Below, piece by piece: positions 31,352 to 43,278 of a stretch of 64,000 nucleotides of DNA (positions are counted from its first letter, which is position 1; every line of letters begins with the position of its first letter). A program made the translations under genes and the position numbers. The stretch spans positions 36,084,626 through 36,148,625 of the forward strand of contig CM061228.1 of assembly GCA_030844895.1 (NCBI GenBank). Direction: 5' to 3'. The stretch is from Ambrosia x helenae. Its lineage: Eukaryota; Streptophyta; Magnoliopsida; Asterales; Asteraceae. The notes under the pieces were generated by a model that worked only from the letters and a program-made list of their open reading frames with translations, had not been told where the DNA came from and did no database searches.

Positions 31352-33279
31352 ATGCCTCCCCGTCGCAGCACTCGCAATAGCAATGGTGAGAACCATGAGG
31401 AAGGTGGCGACAACCACAACCATAACCACGACGCTAACCACAACAACAACAATAACAACAACAACAATGGCGTTGATGCTCAACTTGCTGCGATCATCTC
31501 TCAACAAATGGCACAACAGATCGCAACTCTGGTTCCTAACTTACTGGCTCAAGTCATCCAGATGAACGGAAACGGCAACGGAAACGGCAATGGAAACGGG
31601 AATGGAAACGGGAATGGTCTCCCAGCTTGCACTCTCAAACACTTTAATACCTGTAATCCTCCTAAGTTCAATGGAGATGAAGGAGCTACGGGTCTTCTAC
31701 AATGGTTCGAGGGTATTGAGAATACCTTCATTAAAAGTGAGTGTCCCGATAACTTTAAGGTCCGTTATGCCATGAGTGTTCTTCACAAATGAGCACTCAC
31801 TTGGTGGAATGAGGAAAAGCGCACCCGTGGAGCTGAAGTTGCACTTGCTATGACCTGGGATCAAGTCAAGGAGATTATGAAAGATGAGTTCTATCCCCGT
31901 AACGAGGTTAAGAAACTGGAAGACGAGTTCCACACCCTTGCTCAGGATAGTGTGGAAAACCTTGCTTATAATAGCCGCTTTCACGAGCTCAGTTTGTTGT
32001 TGCCCCATAAAGTTACTCCCCTACCTGTAGCCATCAAGAAGTATATCGGTGGCCTACCTATGCAAATCCAGGACACGGTATGGGGAAGGAATCCTGCCAC
32101 CTTGGAGGAAGCCAAACGCCTGGTGGCTACTCTTACCGATAATCATGTGAAGAACGGTACTCTTTTTCGCAAGAACACCAAGAAGACTGCTGCAAAAGAC
32201 ACCCCTCAGCCCGCTATTGAGGTTAAGCCTGAGACCTCAACCAACAGGAAGCGCAAGGCTAGGAACTACATGGTTGCTACCACCCCGCCTGCAGTGCAAA
32301 ACCTAGCCAAGAAACCGTATGTCGGGAACCACCCTCTTTGTAACACTTGTCAATACCACCATCTTGCTGACAGACCATGCCGCCAATGTAATAACTGCAA
32401 GCGGTATGGACACTATACCAATACTTGCCAAGCCCCTGCCACTCAAAACAACCCTGCCAGAAATAATCCAGCTCCTGATGCTCAAAATGGTAGGCCTGTT
32501 CGTGGCCAGTGCTATGAATGTGGAAGTACGGAACATTATAGGGATGCTTGCCCTAGACTTCGAAACCAGAATCAGAACCAAAACCGCAACCAAAACCAGA
32601 ACCGCAACCAGAACCAAGGTGCTCGAGGTCGTGCATACAACCTCAATGCTAATCAGGCCCGCGACAACAACGAGGTGGTTAATGGTACGTTTCTCGTTAA
32701 TAACCACTATGCCTTTATATTATTTGATTCGGGTGCTGATAAGTCATTTGTATCACTAAAGTTTGAACCCTTACTTAACTTACCCCAAACTAACCTAGAG
32801 GAACCTTTAGTGGTAGAGGTAGCTAATGGGAAGCCTATCTCGATCGATTCTATTATTCGTAACTGTGTGTTGAACCTTGATGAACATACTTTCTCTATCG
32901 ATCTCATTCCTATGCATCTTGGAAGCTTTGATGTCATAGTAGGCATGGATTGGTTGTCAACCCATCGTGCTGAAATTCTATGCTTTGAGAAAGTCATTCG
33001 CATTCCTCTCGAATCTGTTGATATTTTGAAGATCTATGGTGAAAAGCCTTGTGGCGAGCTTAAGCTCATGTCTTGTACTACTGCTCAAAAATACTTACGA
33101 AAGGGGTATACGGCTTTCTTAGCTAACGTGATAGAAAAGAAAGACAAGGGCAAAAGTATCCAAGACATCCCAATCATTCGGGACTATCCTGAAGTCTTCC
33201 CAGAGGATTTACCTGGTTTACCTCCTGCTCGACAAGTGGAATTTAGGATCGATCTTGTTCCTGGTGCAAATAAGTAGGC
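31352..33279 (+). pseudogene. gag: Gypsy gag-protease, truncated before reverse transcriptase
   Basis: It starts at ATG 31352 (MPPRRSTRNSN), shortly after a CTTACAG acceptor-like site. It continues with His/Asn-rich and Gly-Asn repeats, a retrotransposon Gag core (DEFYPRNEVKKLEDEFH), two zinc knuckles (CNNCKRYGHYTNTC and CYECGSTEHYRDAC, near 32390 and 32510) and an aspartic protease (FDSGADKSFVSL, near 32727; VIVGMDWLS, near 32938). It ends in PEDLPGLPPARQVEFRID, where RT should begin. One nonsense codon (TGA 31790-31792) interrupts gag; the frame is otherwise open. Confidence 0.92.
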
Positions 33280-33366
33280 TCAAGAAAACTATTAGCCTTC
33301 TCCTAAGACTTTCAGGAGCTGGGTCCTTAGAATAAGTAGGCTCAAGAAAACTATTAGCCTTATCCT
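33280..33366. repeat. 31-bp direct duplication at the gypsy/H1 joint
   Basis: A 31-bp unit beginning AATAAGTAGGCTCAAGAAAA occurs at 33280-33310 and again at 33336-33366, the second inside intact H1 gag. The first copy lies at the break with gypsy sequence. Such templated filler is typical of end-joining repair of a deletion. Confidence 0.8.
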
Positions 33367-36300
33367 TTGGCTTGATAAACTTTGTGACATGAACCTTTGG
33401 TTCTTTTGGAACATCCAAATAAATTTTCTTTAAAACCTCTGGAGGTACATCATTTGTTCGCTCATGCTTTGGGAACCAAATGGTACTCTCCTGCCAAATT
33501 TTCTCAATCTTGGAATAATTGGCAAATTTGATTGGATATTCCTCGTCAGAAATTATCTTATCGGATCCTTCCATCCGATAGAAAACTTTGACGGGTTTGT
33601 CACATTGTTCATTTTTCTCAACAGGCTTAACTGATCGATTCACCCAACGAGCGTTAGCCATTGGATGCATAATCTGAGATGGTGACACTGGTTCATTTGT
33701 AATAATGTGATTTTCAGCAGGAATATCACACACCTTCTCAGATTTGTCATCCTCAGAATCGGAATCATCAGTAACAGCAATCACACATTCATCATTCAGT
33801 CCCAAAATAGGTCTAACATCAGAATTAGGGTCTCCCACACTGGAGGTGTTAGACTCATCATCTGATGTAGAGTCAGACTTAACTGAGCTCTCCGGTGTTA
33901 TTGAATGCAAAGTATGGTTTTCAAATAACACTGGAGATGGGACTGCCTTGTAGTTTGCACTACTTGACTGTGAAGGCTCCTCAATAATATGGTCAACAAC
34001 ATATGCAATGTCCTTATAGCTTTCAAGCTTCTTGTTGACTTTCTCAACAAAACACTTGATGGTAGCCATTTCAAGTTTTGTATTTTCTAATTCATTGATA
34101 TAATTGTTAATGGCTAATTGTTTCAAAGATAAAGTCTTTTTAAGATCTGAAATGTCTTACTTGTAACCATCAAGCACCTTATTGAATTCTCGTGCTTCTT
34201 TTTTATACGATTGACAATTGATCTTAGCACTCTCAAGCTGAACCCTGAGTTGCTTATTATCCTCTGTCAATCTATCACATGCACCACAATACCTCTCACT
34301 ATTCATATCTAAATTAGGTTCAGAACTTACCTGCTTTGGAGACTCAGTCATCGCCATCAATGCAAAGTGTGCTTCCTTTCCAGCAAAGAATTTAGAATAG
34401 TCGATTCTGGTAAAAGCATCGTCCACAATGCAAGATTTGCACGTCATCAGAAAATCAGCTTCGGCAAGAAGTTGATTGATATCATCATCTAGTGAGTTAA
34501 CACTAGCTTCAGAATCAGAATCGCTCTCCGTATCAGAATAAGCTGAATCACACTGTTCAGGAACATCAGTAACAGAGTCAAGAATCAATGTCGACTTCTT
34601 CTCATCACAAACATCACTTTCTTCACTCAACTCTTCAATCTTCACCTCAGACATCTTTTTAGTCATCAAATCTTCTTCAACAGACACCGGCTCATCCAAA
34701 TCCATCTTCTGGGCAACACACGCCACATTACCAGCAGTGATATCCTCAACACCGAGTTGCATACCAGTCCAATCAAATCCCTCATCTTTCTGAATCACCA
34801 AAGCCTGGTTTTGGTTATCTGGTTGGGTTTGGTTGTTTGGTGTAGAAATAGGAATGATAGTTCTGGTTGGATTGTGTGGTGTTTGATTTTGGTTCTGGTT
34901 TTGTGTAGTGGTTTGTCTAACAGTATTGTTTGGTGAGGTGTTTTTGCGGTTTTGATAGGTATTTTGTGGTTGAAAATTGGAGTTGTTTTGACTTTGATAT
35001 GATACCTGGTTTTGACGATTCTGGTAGTTGGTGTTGAAAGGATTCCTGTTTCCCTGCTGTGCTGGCTGTGTGCATTCTCTCTTGAAGTGACCTTTCCCAC
35101 CACAGTTAAAACATGTCACTTTGGCTTTGTTGAAACCATATGTGGTGTTTGGAGAAGTAGAAAGATCAGTTCTGCCCGTCTTCTCAATGAACTCAGTCGC
35201 TCGCCTCATAACACTAGCAAACGCCCACTGAATGTCAATGAGCTCCATCTCCTCTTTGTCAATTTGCGCATAGTCTTCACTGGTTAGATTGTTGTTACCA
35301 ATTTGACTAGCGACTAACCCGTTATATGAAGCGACCATAGCAGAAACCAATGCTACATGTTGCTGTGCAACTTAAACAGTAACATTGTTCAAGTTTGAAG
35401 TCTCCAACACAATTGGGATCTGATTAGGTTGACTTGGGTTCATTTGAGTTTGATTCATTTGAGGAATGTAGGATTGTTGTTGAGGTTGGTTTATATTTGC
35501 AGAATAACAAGCAGCTTGTTGCATCGGTGAAAATGGTAGGATGTAAGTAGTAGGGTATGATGGTGGTATATAGGATGAGGTTTGAACAAGATAGTTTATG
35601 GGGGTTTTGGTTGGTTCAACATGACTTGAAACACAAGCAATGTGTGGAGCAACAGTAGTACTAGAACTTGAACTAGCTAGAGATGAAGATGTACCGCCAT
35701 GGTATAACTCTGGATTTTGAGAAACTTGTGCTCTTTTCGCCTTCCTCTTTTCTTCCATCTCCTTATTCTCAACCTTCTGGATAAACTCATTGATGGTCCA
35801 GTATTGGTACGCATCTTTCTCTTTGAGTACCTCGATGTGTTGATTCCAGTATGGTGGCAATGCATCAGCGAACTTGTCCACCAGCTTAGACATCGGTATG
35901 TTAATCTCATAACTTGAATGTTCAGTCAATAAGTGACAGTACCTCGGAATCAACTCCTTCAGCGTCTCATTTCCCATATAGCTGAAATTCTCAAACTCTT
36001 TTTTCAACTCCTCCATTCTAAGCTTTCTCGTCTTCTTATTCCCATCATGACGATTCCTTAACATATCCCACAATTGTTTAGAAGTAGTGCATGACCCAAA
36101 CTGATGTAAGAGATCAGTGTTAATGGCCTGGGATAGTTGGGAAAACGCCTTCTTTTCCACCGCAAACTTCTTCTTCTCGCCCTCAGCAAGACTCTCTAAA
36201 GGAATCGGCTCACCAGTGTTCTCCAAAACCGGAGCAACATACCCCTTAGCAATCATTTGCCAAGCTTCCGTTCCTTCTAATCCCATTCCCTCTAGATGAA

Positions 36301-36571
36301 TTTTGAACTTGGTCTTCCATTGGTTATAGTCTACCATTTCCATCAACTTTGGTGGACGACTCCCACTACCCGAAGATAGATCATGAATAAGTGTCGAAAT
36401 CGCATTGGTAGTCTGAGAGTGCATCGCCGCTGCTGCAACTCCCCAGTAATCAGCCATAGGTTGTGGTTGTGGTTGTGCAACTTGTTGGGGCATCGTACTA
36501 GTCATCGCCAAATAGTTAATCGGTTGAGATGGTTGACTAGTCTTCTGAGCAGCTACCGACCAAGGATCCAT
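33311..36571 (-). pseudogene. gag: Gag of H1, main part, broken
   Basis: ATG 36571 (MDPWSVAAQKTSQPSQPINY). UBN2-like core with YNQWKTKFKIHLEGMGL and LWDMLRNRHDG; one CCHC knuckle, CFNCGGKGHFKREC near 35110; Asn/Gln-rich and acidic Ser-rich stretches; coiled-coil-like parts. The whole stretch stays in one frame, with only two nonsense codons (TAA at 35372-35374 and at 34157-34159). Fragment B and its filler cut it at 33.3 kb; the last part resumes at 28330. Confidence 0.88.
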
Positions 36572-36661
36572 AGTTGTCTGCTGTTGTTGTGTTGTATTAG
36601 GTCGTGGTGTTGTAGGAAAGTTCTACATATCGTTCTGAAATTACAAAACACGAAACGATTA

Positions 36662-36968
36662 GAAAAATTTAACAACAGTTTCTACATTCGACCCTTTTCA
36701 AGTGTCGTGTGGTCGAATGTAAAATTTAATTCAGATTCGATCGTTTGTCAAGGTTCGAATGTAGAAAATAACAAACTCGTTTCACTTTCGACCAAGTTAA
36801 CCCACTTTCGACCACCCGATTGGTCGAATGAACAACTTATGGTCGAATGAACAACAAAACACTAAAACTTTCTAGGTTCGACCAAATAACCCTCCACGTT
36901 CGACCAAAAACTCCCTGGTTCGACCTAAAAACTCCACTCTCGACCAAATCTCCCTAGGTTCGACCCTT
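36662..36968 (-). repeat. Leader motif array of H1 (before gag)
   Basis: About twelve copies of TTCGACC/GGTCGAA-type motifs (ACATTCGACCC, GGTCGAATGTA, CTTTCGACCA, GGTTCGACC) lie between PBS and gag. On the - strand an acceptor-like TTGTAATTTCAG (36640 region) follows, then the gag ATG. Array, acceptor and ORF therefore repeat the layout seen before the 3' ORF. Confidence 0.75.
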
Positions 36969-37241
36969 TCATTTTAAAAAACGGTTAATCTTTGAAAATC
37001 AGTTATTTTGATCCAAAATTTTCAAATGTTGATGAAATTTGATGATCTTATGCAGGTTTTGCTTCGGATTGAATTTGGAACAAGTTTAACAAAGAGAATT
37101 TTGAATTTTATCCATGAAAACAAGTTCAAATCAATCAATTATCACCAAATTCAAATGTTCAATGAAAACAGAAAAGTTTTGATCAAAATTGGGTCCAAAT
37201 CAACTGAAATATTATCAATTCGTGGTTGTTTGATCCTTATG

Positions 37242-37253
37242 GCTCTGATACCA
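37242..37253 (-). other. Primer binding site of H1 (initiator tRNA-Met)
   Basis: TGGTATCAGAGC on the - strand, three bases from the LTR end at 37257. Confidence 0.9.
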
Positions 37254-37256
37254 CTT

Positions 37257-37783
37257 TGTATGCGTATAGGATCGGCTATTCAAACAAAGAATATGATCAA
37301 ACAAGTTCAATTCAGGTGCGGAATCCCTGAATTGATCACGAAATGATAATAAAACTAGCAAAACACACAAATCATCATAAACGTGTTCATTTCATTCATT
37401 ACCATAATCATTAATCACTTTAAAAGCTTGTTTACAATGATATAAATCAGTTACAGACTTATCAAAAAGCCTAGGGAGAGACACACTCTGAGAGGGAAAC
37501 AAAATGACCAACAATTTTCATTCAAAAAATGATTCAGCCTTATATAGACCTACACATTCGCCCAATTGACTTGGTCAAATGTGCAGGTTCGACCATTCAT
37601 AGTGGGCGAACCAAAACATATATACAAACAAATCTTCATTCGACCTCCCAGAGCCTCCTTCGACCATCCTATTCTACCTTCGACCTTCGACCTTCTGAAA
37701 AGCCACCTTCGACCAAACGTAATCAACAATACATTTTAGAATTCCCAATTCAATAGCACTAGTCGCACTTTCGTGTATCTACA
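37257..37783 (-). repeat. 5' LTR of H1 (527 bp)
   Basis: Pairs with 7169-7700 (about 98% identical by eye). TATA at 37541-37547 after a motif array at about 37555-37720. AAAAC at 37784-37788 is the target duplication. Confidence 0.93.
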
Positions 37784-37863
37784 AAAACTAATCTCATACC
37801 CGATTATATTCGGATTTGATTTCATCCCTAATTAGTACAACTTTGATTAGAAAAAGTATTTTT

Positions 37864-38320
37864 GTAACACCCTTTATTTTATGTAATTACTGGGAAATGC
37901 AAAACTTACCTTTTAAGAAAATAAAGTGTGTACGAAATTTTAATTGTATGTAAAAACTTGTTAGAGATTATTAGACTTGATATTAAAATAATACTTACTC
38001 TTTCCATATTAAAAGCTTGACAAACATCTTTCCATTTGAGGAACACAATTATTTGGGGGATCAAAGGTTAAATTACTGAAATAAACTTCCAAAATAATTG
38101 CTGACAAGTTTATAAGATAAATATACTTGTCTTACTGCAAACATACCGTTTTTATTATTTAATGCGTGTAGTACACTGTACACAAGACTGTATAACCTAC
38201 TAACTAATGGACATCTATGACATTTCTAATATGAGTATTTAATCACTCTATAAAACCAAGCGGCATAGCTTGAACTTGTGAGTCGTATGTCCATTTACCA
38301 CTATCAACCAATCAAGTATT
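37864..38320 (+). repeat. Gypsy LTR-like start (TGTAACACCC), incomplete
   Basis: TGTAACACCC is a common start of chromovirus LTRs and the complement of the GGGTGTTACA-type end in fragment B. A TATA-like CTCTATAAAACC is near 38250. The hAT MITE interrupts it, and I found no LTR end beyond. It could be a solo-LTR remnant. Confidence 0.35.
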
Positions 38321-38328
38321 ATCCAAAC

Positions 38329-38966
38329 CAGAGCCGGTCCTAAGGATTCAAGTGCCTTGTACGAGTTGAAAAAAAAGGCCCTTACACCCTAACGAAATCA
38401 ATACTGCACATTACGGCGACCAGAAACTTGATCGGTTTTGATACTAACTATATTAATTAGTAAAGAATCCCAAGGTTTACACGCACAACGTGTGACACAA
38501 TGACAAATTAATATACATATTTTGATCTTTTTAAACAAAACATTTTTTTCTTAAATTAATTGATTTACAAAACCATTATAATGTTATTATTTAAAATTTA
38601 AAGTTATAATTACTTATTTAAAAAAGTAGTTAAATCGTTAAAGAATAAAATATAAATAAATCTTGTTTTTAAAAAAAGTTTATTAATGATGGGTAGGCCC
38701 TTCATTATGGGTGAGTAAAAATCTTAAAAACGTTTATGATAGGACTTTAACGGAGAAAAAGAATGAAGGAAACGGGACTCGAACTTCCGACTATGGCTTA
38801 CAGAAGCTAACTAATTAACCAGTGGGCTATATAAACCTTTTGTCTTAATTATAATTCTTTAAATATATATATAAAACGTATAAAATTAAAATATCAAAAT
38901 TTAGGCCCTACGGAAACACGGGCCTCGGCCGGGGGTGCGGCTCGCCCACCCCTAGGGCCGGCCCTG
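38329..38966. mobile_element. hAT-type MITE with 8-bp TSD ATCCAAAC
   Basis: Terminal inverted repeats CAGAGCCGGTCCTAAGG and (complement of the right end) CAGGGCCGGCCCTAGGG; direct repeats ATCCAAAC at 38321-38328 and 38967-38974. No transposase. A tRNA-like stretch (- strand, box B GAAGTTCGAGTCCCG near 38775, box A TTAGTTAGCTTC) lies inside. The 8-bp duplication and CAG..CTG ends fit the hAT superfamily. Confidence 0.88.
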
Positions 38967-38994
38967 ATCCAAACATAGGTTTGAAGCCCCGAAG

Positions 38995-39300
38995 GTCTTG
39001 AGTTTAAGGATATGATGGCCAAAACTAGCTGGTGCTTGGTGGTTGAAAGCTGATAGCTGTAGCTTTTAAATATATTTTGTTGTTTGATAGAGTAGCGGGA
39101 GCTTTTAATAAAATGAATAAAATGACAAAAATGGGCATTAATTAAAAGCTTGTATGCATGTTTTTTTATGTTTTTATGATAGAATATGTATTTGTGTCAT
39201 TTACTCGTTAAAAGCTTGTAGCTAGTAGAAGTTTTTTCTTAAACGCTAGTACTAGTAGCTTTTCAATATAGAGTTTTTTATAAAATAAATTTCCCATACC
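38995..39300. repeat. Possible MITE remnant with AGCT-rich ends
   Basis: CTAGCTGGTGCTTGG, GAAAGCTGATAGCTGTAGC and, further on, AGCTTGTAGCTAGTAG and TACTAGTAGCTTTTC resemble ends of common plant MITEs. No clean TIR/TSD pair was found. Confidence 0.3.
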
Positions 39301-39404
39301 TATAATTTAGAAGCAAAATTCCAAATCACTACAATTTTCAAAAAGTATTACGATAATAATATCAATTTATTTAAATTTAATTTAACTAAAGATAGAACAG
39401 TATT

Positions 39405-39490
39405 AGGCGCCACTTAGGTTATAGCCTAGTGGTAGAAAGAAAATCCTCTTTTAGGTGAGGTTGGAAGTTCAACTCCAAAAGTGTATAAAA
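39405..39490 (+). other. SINE-like tRNA-derived head
   Basis: Box A-like TATAGCCTAGTGGTAG and box B-like GGAAGTTCAACTCC about 38 bp apart, with A-rich sequence following. Consistent with a plant SINE 5' region; no tail or target duplication defined. 39500-40150 shows no gene I can support. Confidence 0.4.
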
Positions 39491-40155
39491 AAGGTGTAAA
39501 AATTAGCCATTAAATAAAAAACTAACAAATGTATAAAAAAAATAAACATGAGAGAACGTGTTCGGAATCAGCAGTTTTGCAGATGCATTGGTACTTGCCA
39601 TTCAAGCTTTGTTTTCTAGCTTTTTATATATTTTATATTTGAAAATGATAGACATGGCATATTATTAATGATACGAAGATTGACCTTTTTAAGCCACGGG
39701 GGTATGGTATCGATGGGAGGAGGTGTTACGTCGTCACCGACGCCATCTTATCACCGAAGTAGAAAAGAGAGAGAAATGGAAGAGAGATGGAGAGAAGAGC
39801 TTGGGAAGGAGGGGGAAGTTTCTCCGTTTGCATCGAAATTTCACAGGGGAGGGGTTTCCCTGTCGGGAGAGGTGCTACATAGGCTCTTCGGTTCCCCCAC
39901 CCCACAGTCTAATAATAATAATTTCAATAATATAATTTAAAATGTTGAGCAGTTTTTTTTTTCAAATGCTTAGTCGGAAAAAAAAACAGATGAACAAATC
40001 GGTGAAAGTTCGCTAATGCGAGAAACAAGTATTTATTGTAGAATAAAAAAACTTTCGACTTGGAAAAGTTAATAGAAAGTGTATCAAACAAACTATGATT
40101 GAAGTTATGATTGAACTCATTCTAATCATATTGAAACCGTCTTATCGAGGATCGA

Positions 40156-40371
40156 TCATGCAATTTTACAACCAACCGAGCCAACGCCATTTTTGTGTCT
40201 GCTATTACGAGTCATTGTGACTTTTCTGCGGCCGCCTTCTTTCATACGACCCACTGGTTCTATTCTTTCCAGGTTTTGGATCTTAGCCACGAGTTGTGAA
40301 CACAGGATTATATTTGCAGCAACCACGAGTCCAACACTATATTGATCTTTGTTAAGGTAAGTATCGCTCAT
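40156..40371 (-). CDS. Short unidentified reading frame, 71 codons
   Basis: The sequence (start MSDTYLNKDQYSVGLVVAAN) has more balanced base composition than its AT-rich surroundings, with a hydrophobic segment (SVGLVVAANIILCSQLV) and a basic tail. I do not recognise it. It abuts the first (TA)n tract and could be a captured or degraded exon. Confidence 0.2.
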   Translation of the reverse strand: MSDTYLNKDQYSVGLVVAANIILCSQLVAKIQNLERIEPVGRMKEGGRRKVTMTRNSRHKNGVGSVGCKIA

Positions 40372-40379
40372 TGTTTCTT

Positions 40380-40432
<53 letters not shown>

Positions 40433-40435
<3 letters not shown>

Positions 40436-40836
40436 GAAAGTTAATTTGAGAACACCTATATTTCGTGCGAACCGTGAGAACGACATCTAAAACCATTCAA
40501 ATTCAAAATTTCTTTTTACACTTGTCTTTATTAGTAAAATACAATCTCAAAAACACAATTTACGCGTAAAAATTCAAACGTATCCGAAAATAATTTGTTT
40601 TTACACATGTGTAAATTTACTGTTTATACATGTGTAAACTGTTTCATTTACACATGTGTAAAAAGTTAATTTGAAAGTGTTTTTCCAAGAAAAGATGAAT
40701 TATTTGGAAGAAAATTCATTTATTAATGTTGTATTTTGATTATAATGAGGTTTGTGTTAACAAAAATTGATTTTGATTGATTTTTTTACTTGTTCTCACG
40801 GTTCTCACAATATTTAGCGTTCTCAAGATAACCCTC

Positions 40837-40839
<3 letters not shown>
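40433..40839. mobile_element. (TA)n-flanked element M1
   Basis: 407 bp, ends GGGGAAAGTTAATTTGAGAAC and (complement) GGGGAGGGTTATCTTGAGAAC. Contains three ACATGTGTA-type palindromes. Non-coding. Near-identical to 41621-42028. Confidence 0.8.
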
Positions 40840-40897
<58 letters not shown>

Positions 40898-40900
<3 letters not shown>

Positions 40901-41255
40901 GAGGGTTATCTTGAGAACACATATATTTCGTGCAAACTGTAAGAACGCTATCTAAAACCATTCAAATTCAATATTTCTATTTACACTTGTCTTTATTATT
41001 AAAATACAATCTCAAAAACACAATTTACGCGTAACAATTTGAACGCATACGGAAATAAATTGTTTTTAAACATGTGTAAAAGGTAAATTTTAGAGTGTTT
41101 TGCAAAGAAAGATGAATTATTAGAAAGAAAATTCATCTTTTAATGTTATATTTTAAATATAATTAGGTTTTTATTGAACAAAATTGATTTTGATTGGTTT
41201 TCCCATTTGTTCTTACGGTTCTCGCGAAATTTAGCGTTCACAACATAACCCTCCC
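40898..41255. mobile_element. (TA)n-flanked element M2
   Basis: Diverged relative of M1, 358 bp, same ends; has lost most of the palindrome cluster. Confidence 0.75.
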
Positions 41256-41256
41256 A

Positions 41257-41294
<38 letters not shown>

Positions 41295-41573
41295 GGGGAA
41301 GGTTCAATTGAGAACTCATAGTTAGAGAGAGAACTCGAGAACTCTATATTACACATATGTAATATATCATATGTTGTATATTACACATATGTAATACACT
41401 CAATATATCATATATTGCACATACGTAATATATCATATGTTACACATGTGTAACATATCATATGTTACACATGTGTAATATATATTACACATATGCAATA
41501 TATGATATATTGCACATATGTAATATAAAGTTCTCGAGTTCTCTCAATAAAATGAGTTTTCTATTGAACCATC

Positions 41574-41576
<3 letters not shown>
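41295..41576. mobile_element. (TA)n-flanked element M3 with stacked palindromes
   Basis: Ends GGGGAAGGTTCAATTGAGAAC and (complement) GGGGATGGTTCAATAGAAAAC. The interior is almost entirely repeats of ATTACACATATGTAAT-like palindromes (41345-41525), so each strand can fold extensively. Confidence 0.75.
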
Positions 41577-41620
<44 letters not shown>

Positions 41621-41623
<3 letters not shown>

Positions 41624-42025
41624 GAAAGTTAATTTGAGAACACCTATATTTCGTGCGAACCGTGAGAACGGCATCTAAAACCATTCAAATTCAAAATTTC
41701 TTTTTACACTTATCTTTATTACTAAAATACAATCCCAAAAACACAATTTACGCGTAAAAATTCAAACGTATACGAAAATAAATTGTTTTTACACATGTGT
41801 AAATTTACTGTTTATACATGTGTAAACTGTTTCATTTACACATGTGTAAAAAGTTAATTTGAAAGTGTTTTTGCAAGAAAAGATGTATTATTTGGAAAGA
41901 AAATTCATTTATTAATGTTGTATTTTGATTATAATGAGGTTTGTGTTAAACAAAATTGACTTTGATTGATTTTTCTACTTGTTCTCACGGTTCTCACAAT
42001 ATTTAGCGTTCTCAAGATAACCCTC

Positions 42026-42028
<3 letters not shown>
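41621..42028. mobile_element. (TA)n-flanked element M4
   Basis: Very similar to M1 over its whole length, same orientation, with three CACATGTG-type palindromes. Non-coding. Confidence 0.8.
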
Positions 42029-42058
<30 letters not shown>

Positions 42059-42060
<2 letters not shown>

Positions 42061-43255
42061 GGAGGGATAATTTGAAAACCCTCCTTAGTTAAGAAAACCC
42101 ATGAAACCCACATCCTAACCATCCATCTTAAGTGATCAATGGTGGCGATTGTTTCTTGCTTTTTATCAAAGGTTAAGATACATATTTACTAAAAAAGGGT
42201 AATATGGTCAAAGATTTTTGAAGTGTCCTCTCTCATTTTCCTCTCTCATATATTCATGTTTTCCGATAAAAAAAATTTCAAACAAACAAAACAAACTATT
42301 GTTACCAGGTATCAAGCCTTAGGTAACAAATGTTTTTTTTATAAAATGTTTGAGTAACACATGTTTCAAGCCTTATCTCACCAAACATACATAAAAACTA
42401 TATCCCAACAACAAAAACATATTTTTTCACAAACTTATCTCACAACTTATTTCACCAAAAAATCAGAAACATATGCTTTCACGACTTATCTCACCAAAAA
42501 AATATATAAAAAAAACTATACCCAACAACAAAAACATATGTTTTCACAAACTTATCTCACTAAAAAATTCCAAATTATCAACCCAAACAACAAAAAACAT
42601 ATGTTGTACCTTTGATAGACAAAAAAAAAAATAGAACTGTCTAACACTTCGATGTTGTATCACCCCATTCTCTAACAAATCACGCAAAACACCTTTCAAG
42701 ATGTTTAAATATACGGAAAAAAAAAACAAAAACTATCAAAAACTACAGTAAAGAAAAATAAAAACACATAAATATTGCCCTTGTTCATCTCTAACATGAC
42801 AATATAAATATAAAAAAATTGTTTCAAGTTATCTATAAAAACCATTTGTTCATCCCCTTGCCGTCGTACACCTCGTCGTCGTCGTACACATTTGTTCACC
42901 CCCAAGCTTTTTTCTTCGATGGGGGCGACGGTGGTTGTGGATATGAGTGGATGTGGGAGGATTTGATAGTAATAATCTTTTTGGGGAGGATTTGGGTTTG
43001 TAAAAGTGAAAAAGAAGAGAGATAGAGATATGTACCTGGGTATAAAGAATGGGGAAATATGAGAATTATAGATTTGAAAATATAGAGAGATGTAGAAAAG
43101 AGATTTATTTTAGGAAAAAAAGGATTTGACAAAATTATTGTTCCTAAAATACCCTTTATGACTAAATTGATAAGCATGAAGTGGACAATTGTGAGCCTCA
43201 CAATAGGGTTTAATTGGTTTGCTTAAGTGGGGATAGTTTTCATATTAGAATTCCC
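42059..43255. mobile_element. (TA)n-flanked element M5
   Basis: About 1.2 kb, ends CCGGAGGGATAATTTGAAAAC and (complement) GGGAATTCTAATATGAAAAC. The interior is AT-rich with repeated AAAACATATGTTTTCAC-like blocks (42361-42610). No supported gene. Confidence 0.6.
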
Positions 43256-43278
43256 ATATATATATATAGGAGGGTATA

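Larger units (their letters stand above)
28331..33279 (+). mobile_element. Ty3/gypsy (chromovirus Tekay/Del-like) fragment B inside H1 gag
   Basis: It consists of an LTR-like region ending GGGGTGTTACA (30803), a PBS, a leader, gag and protease, then an abrupt stop at the start of reverse transcriptase. H1 gag resumes on the far side. No 3' LTR and no target duplication were found, so the original insertion lost its 3' half. The LTR start is not defined: I do not see the TGTAACACC start expected from its ACA-type end. Confidence 0.85.
7169..37783 (-). mobile_element. Sirevirus-like copia element H1 with nested insertions
   Basis: LTRs at 7169-7700 and 37257-37783 share TG...CA ends and are flanked by the 5-bp duplication AAAAC (7164-7168 and 37784-37788). 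On the - strand the order is LTR, initiator-Met PBS, leader, gag, pol, non-coding region, 3' ORF, PPT, LTR. Removing insert A and fragment B leaves about 14.5 kb. The LTRs differ by roughly 11 substitutions and two small indels by eye. Several stops and frameshifts in gag, pol and the 3' ORF make it defective. Confidence 0.92.
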
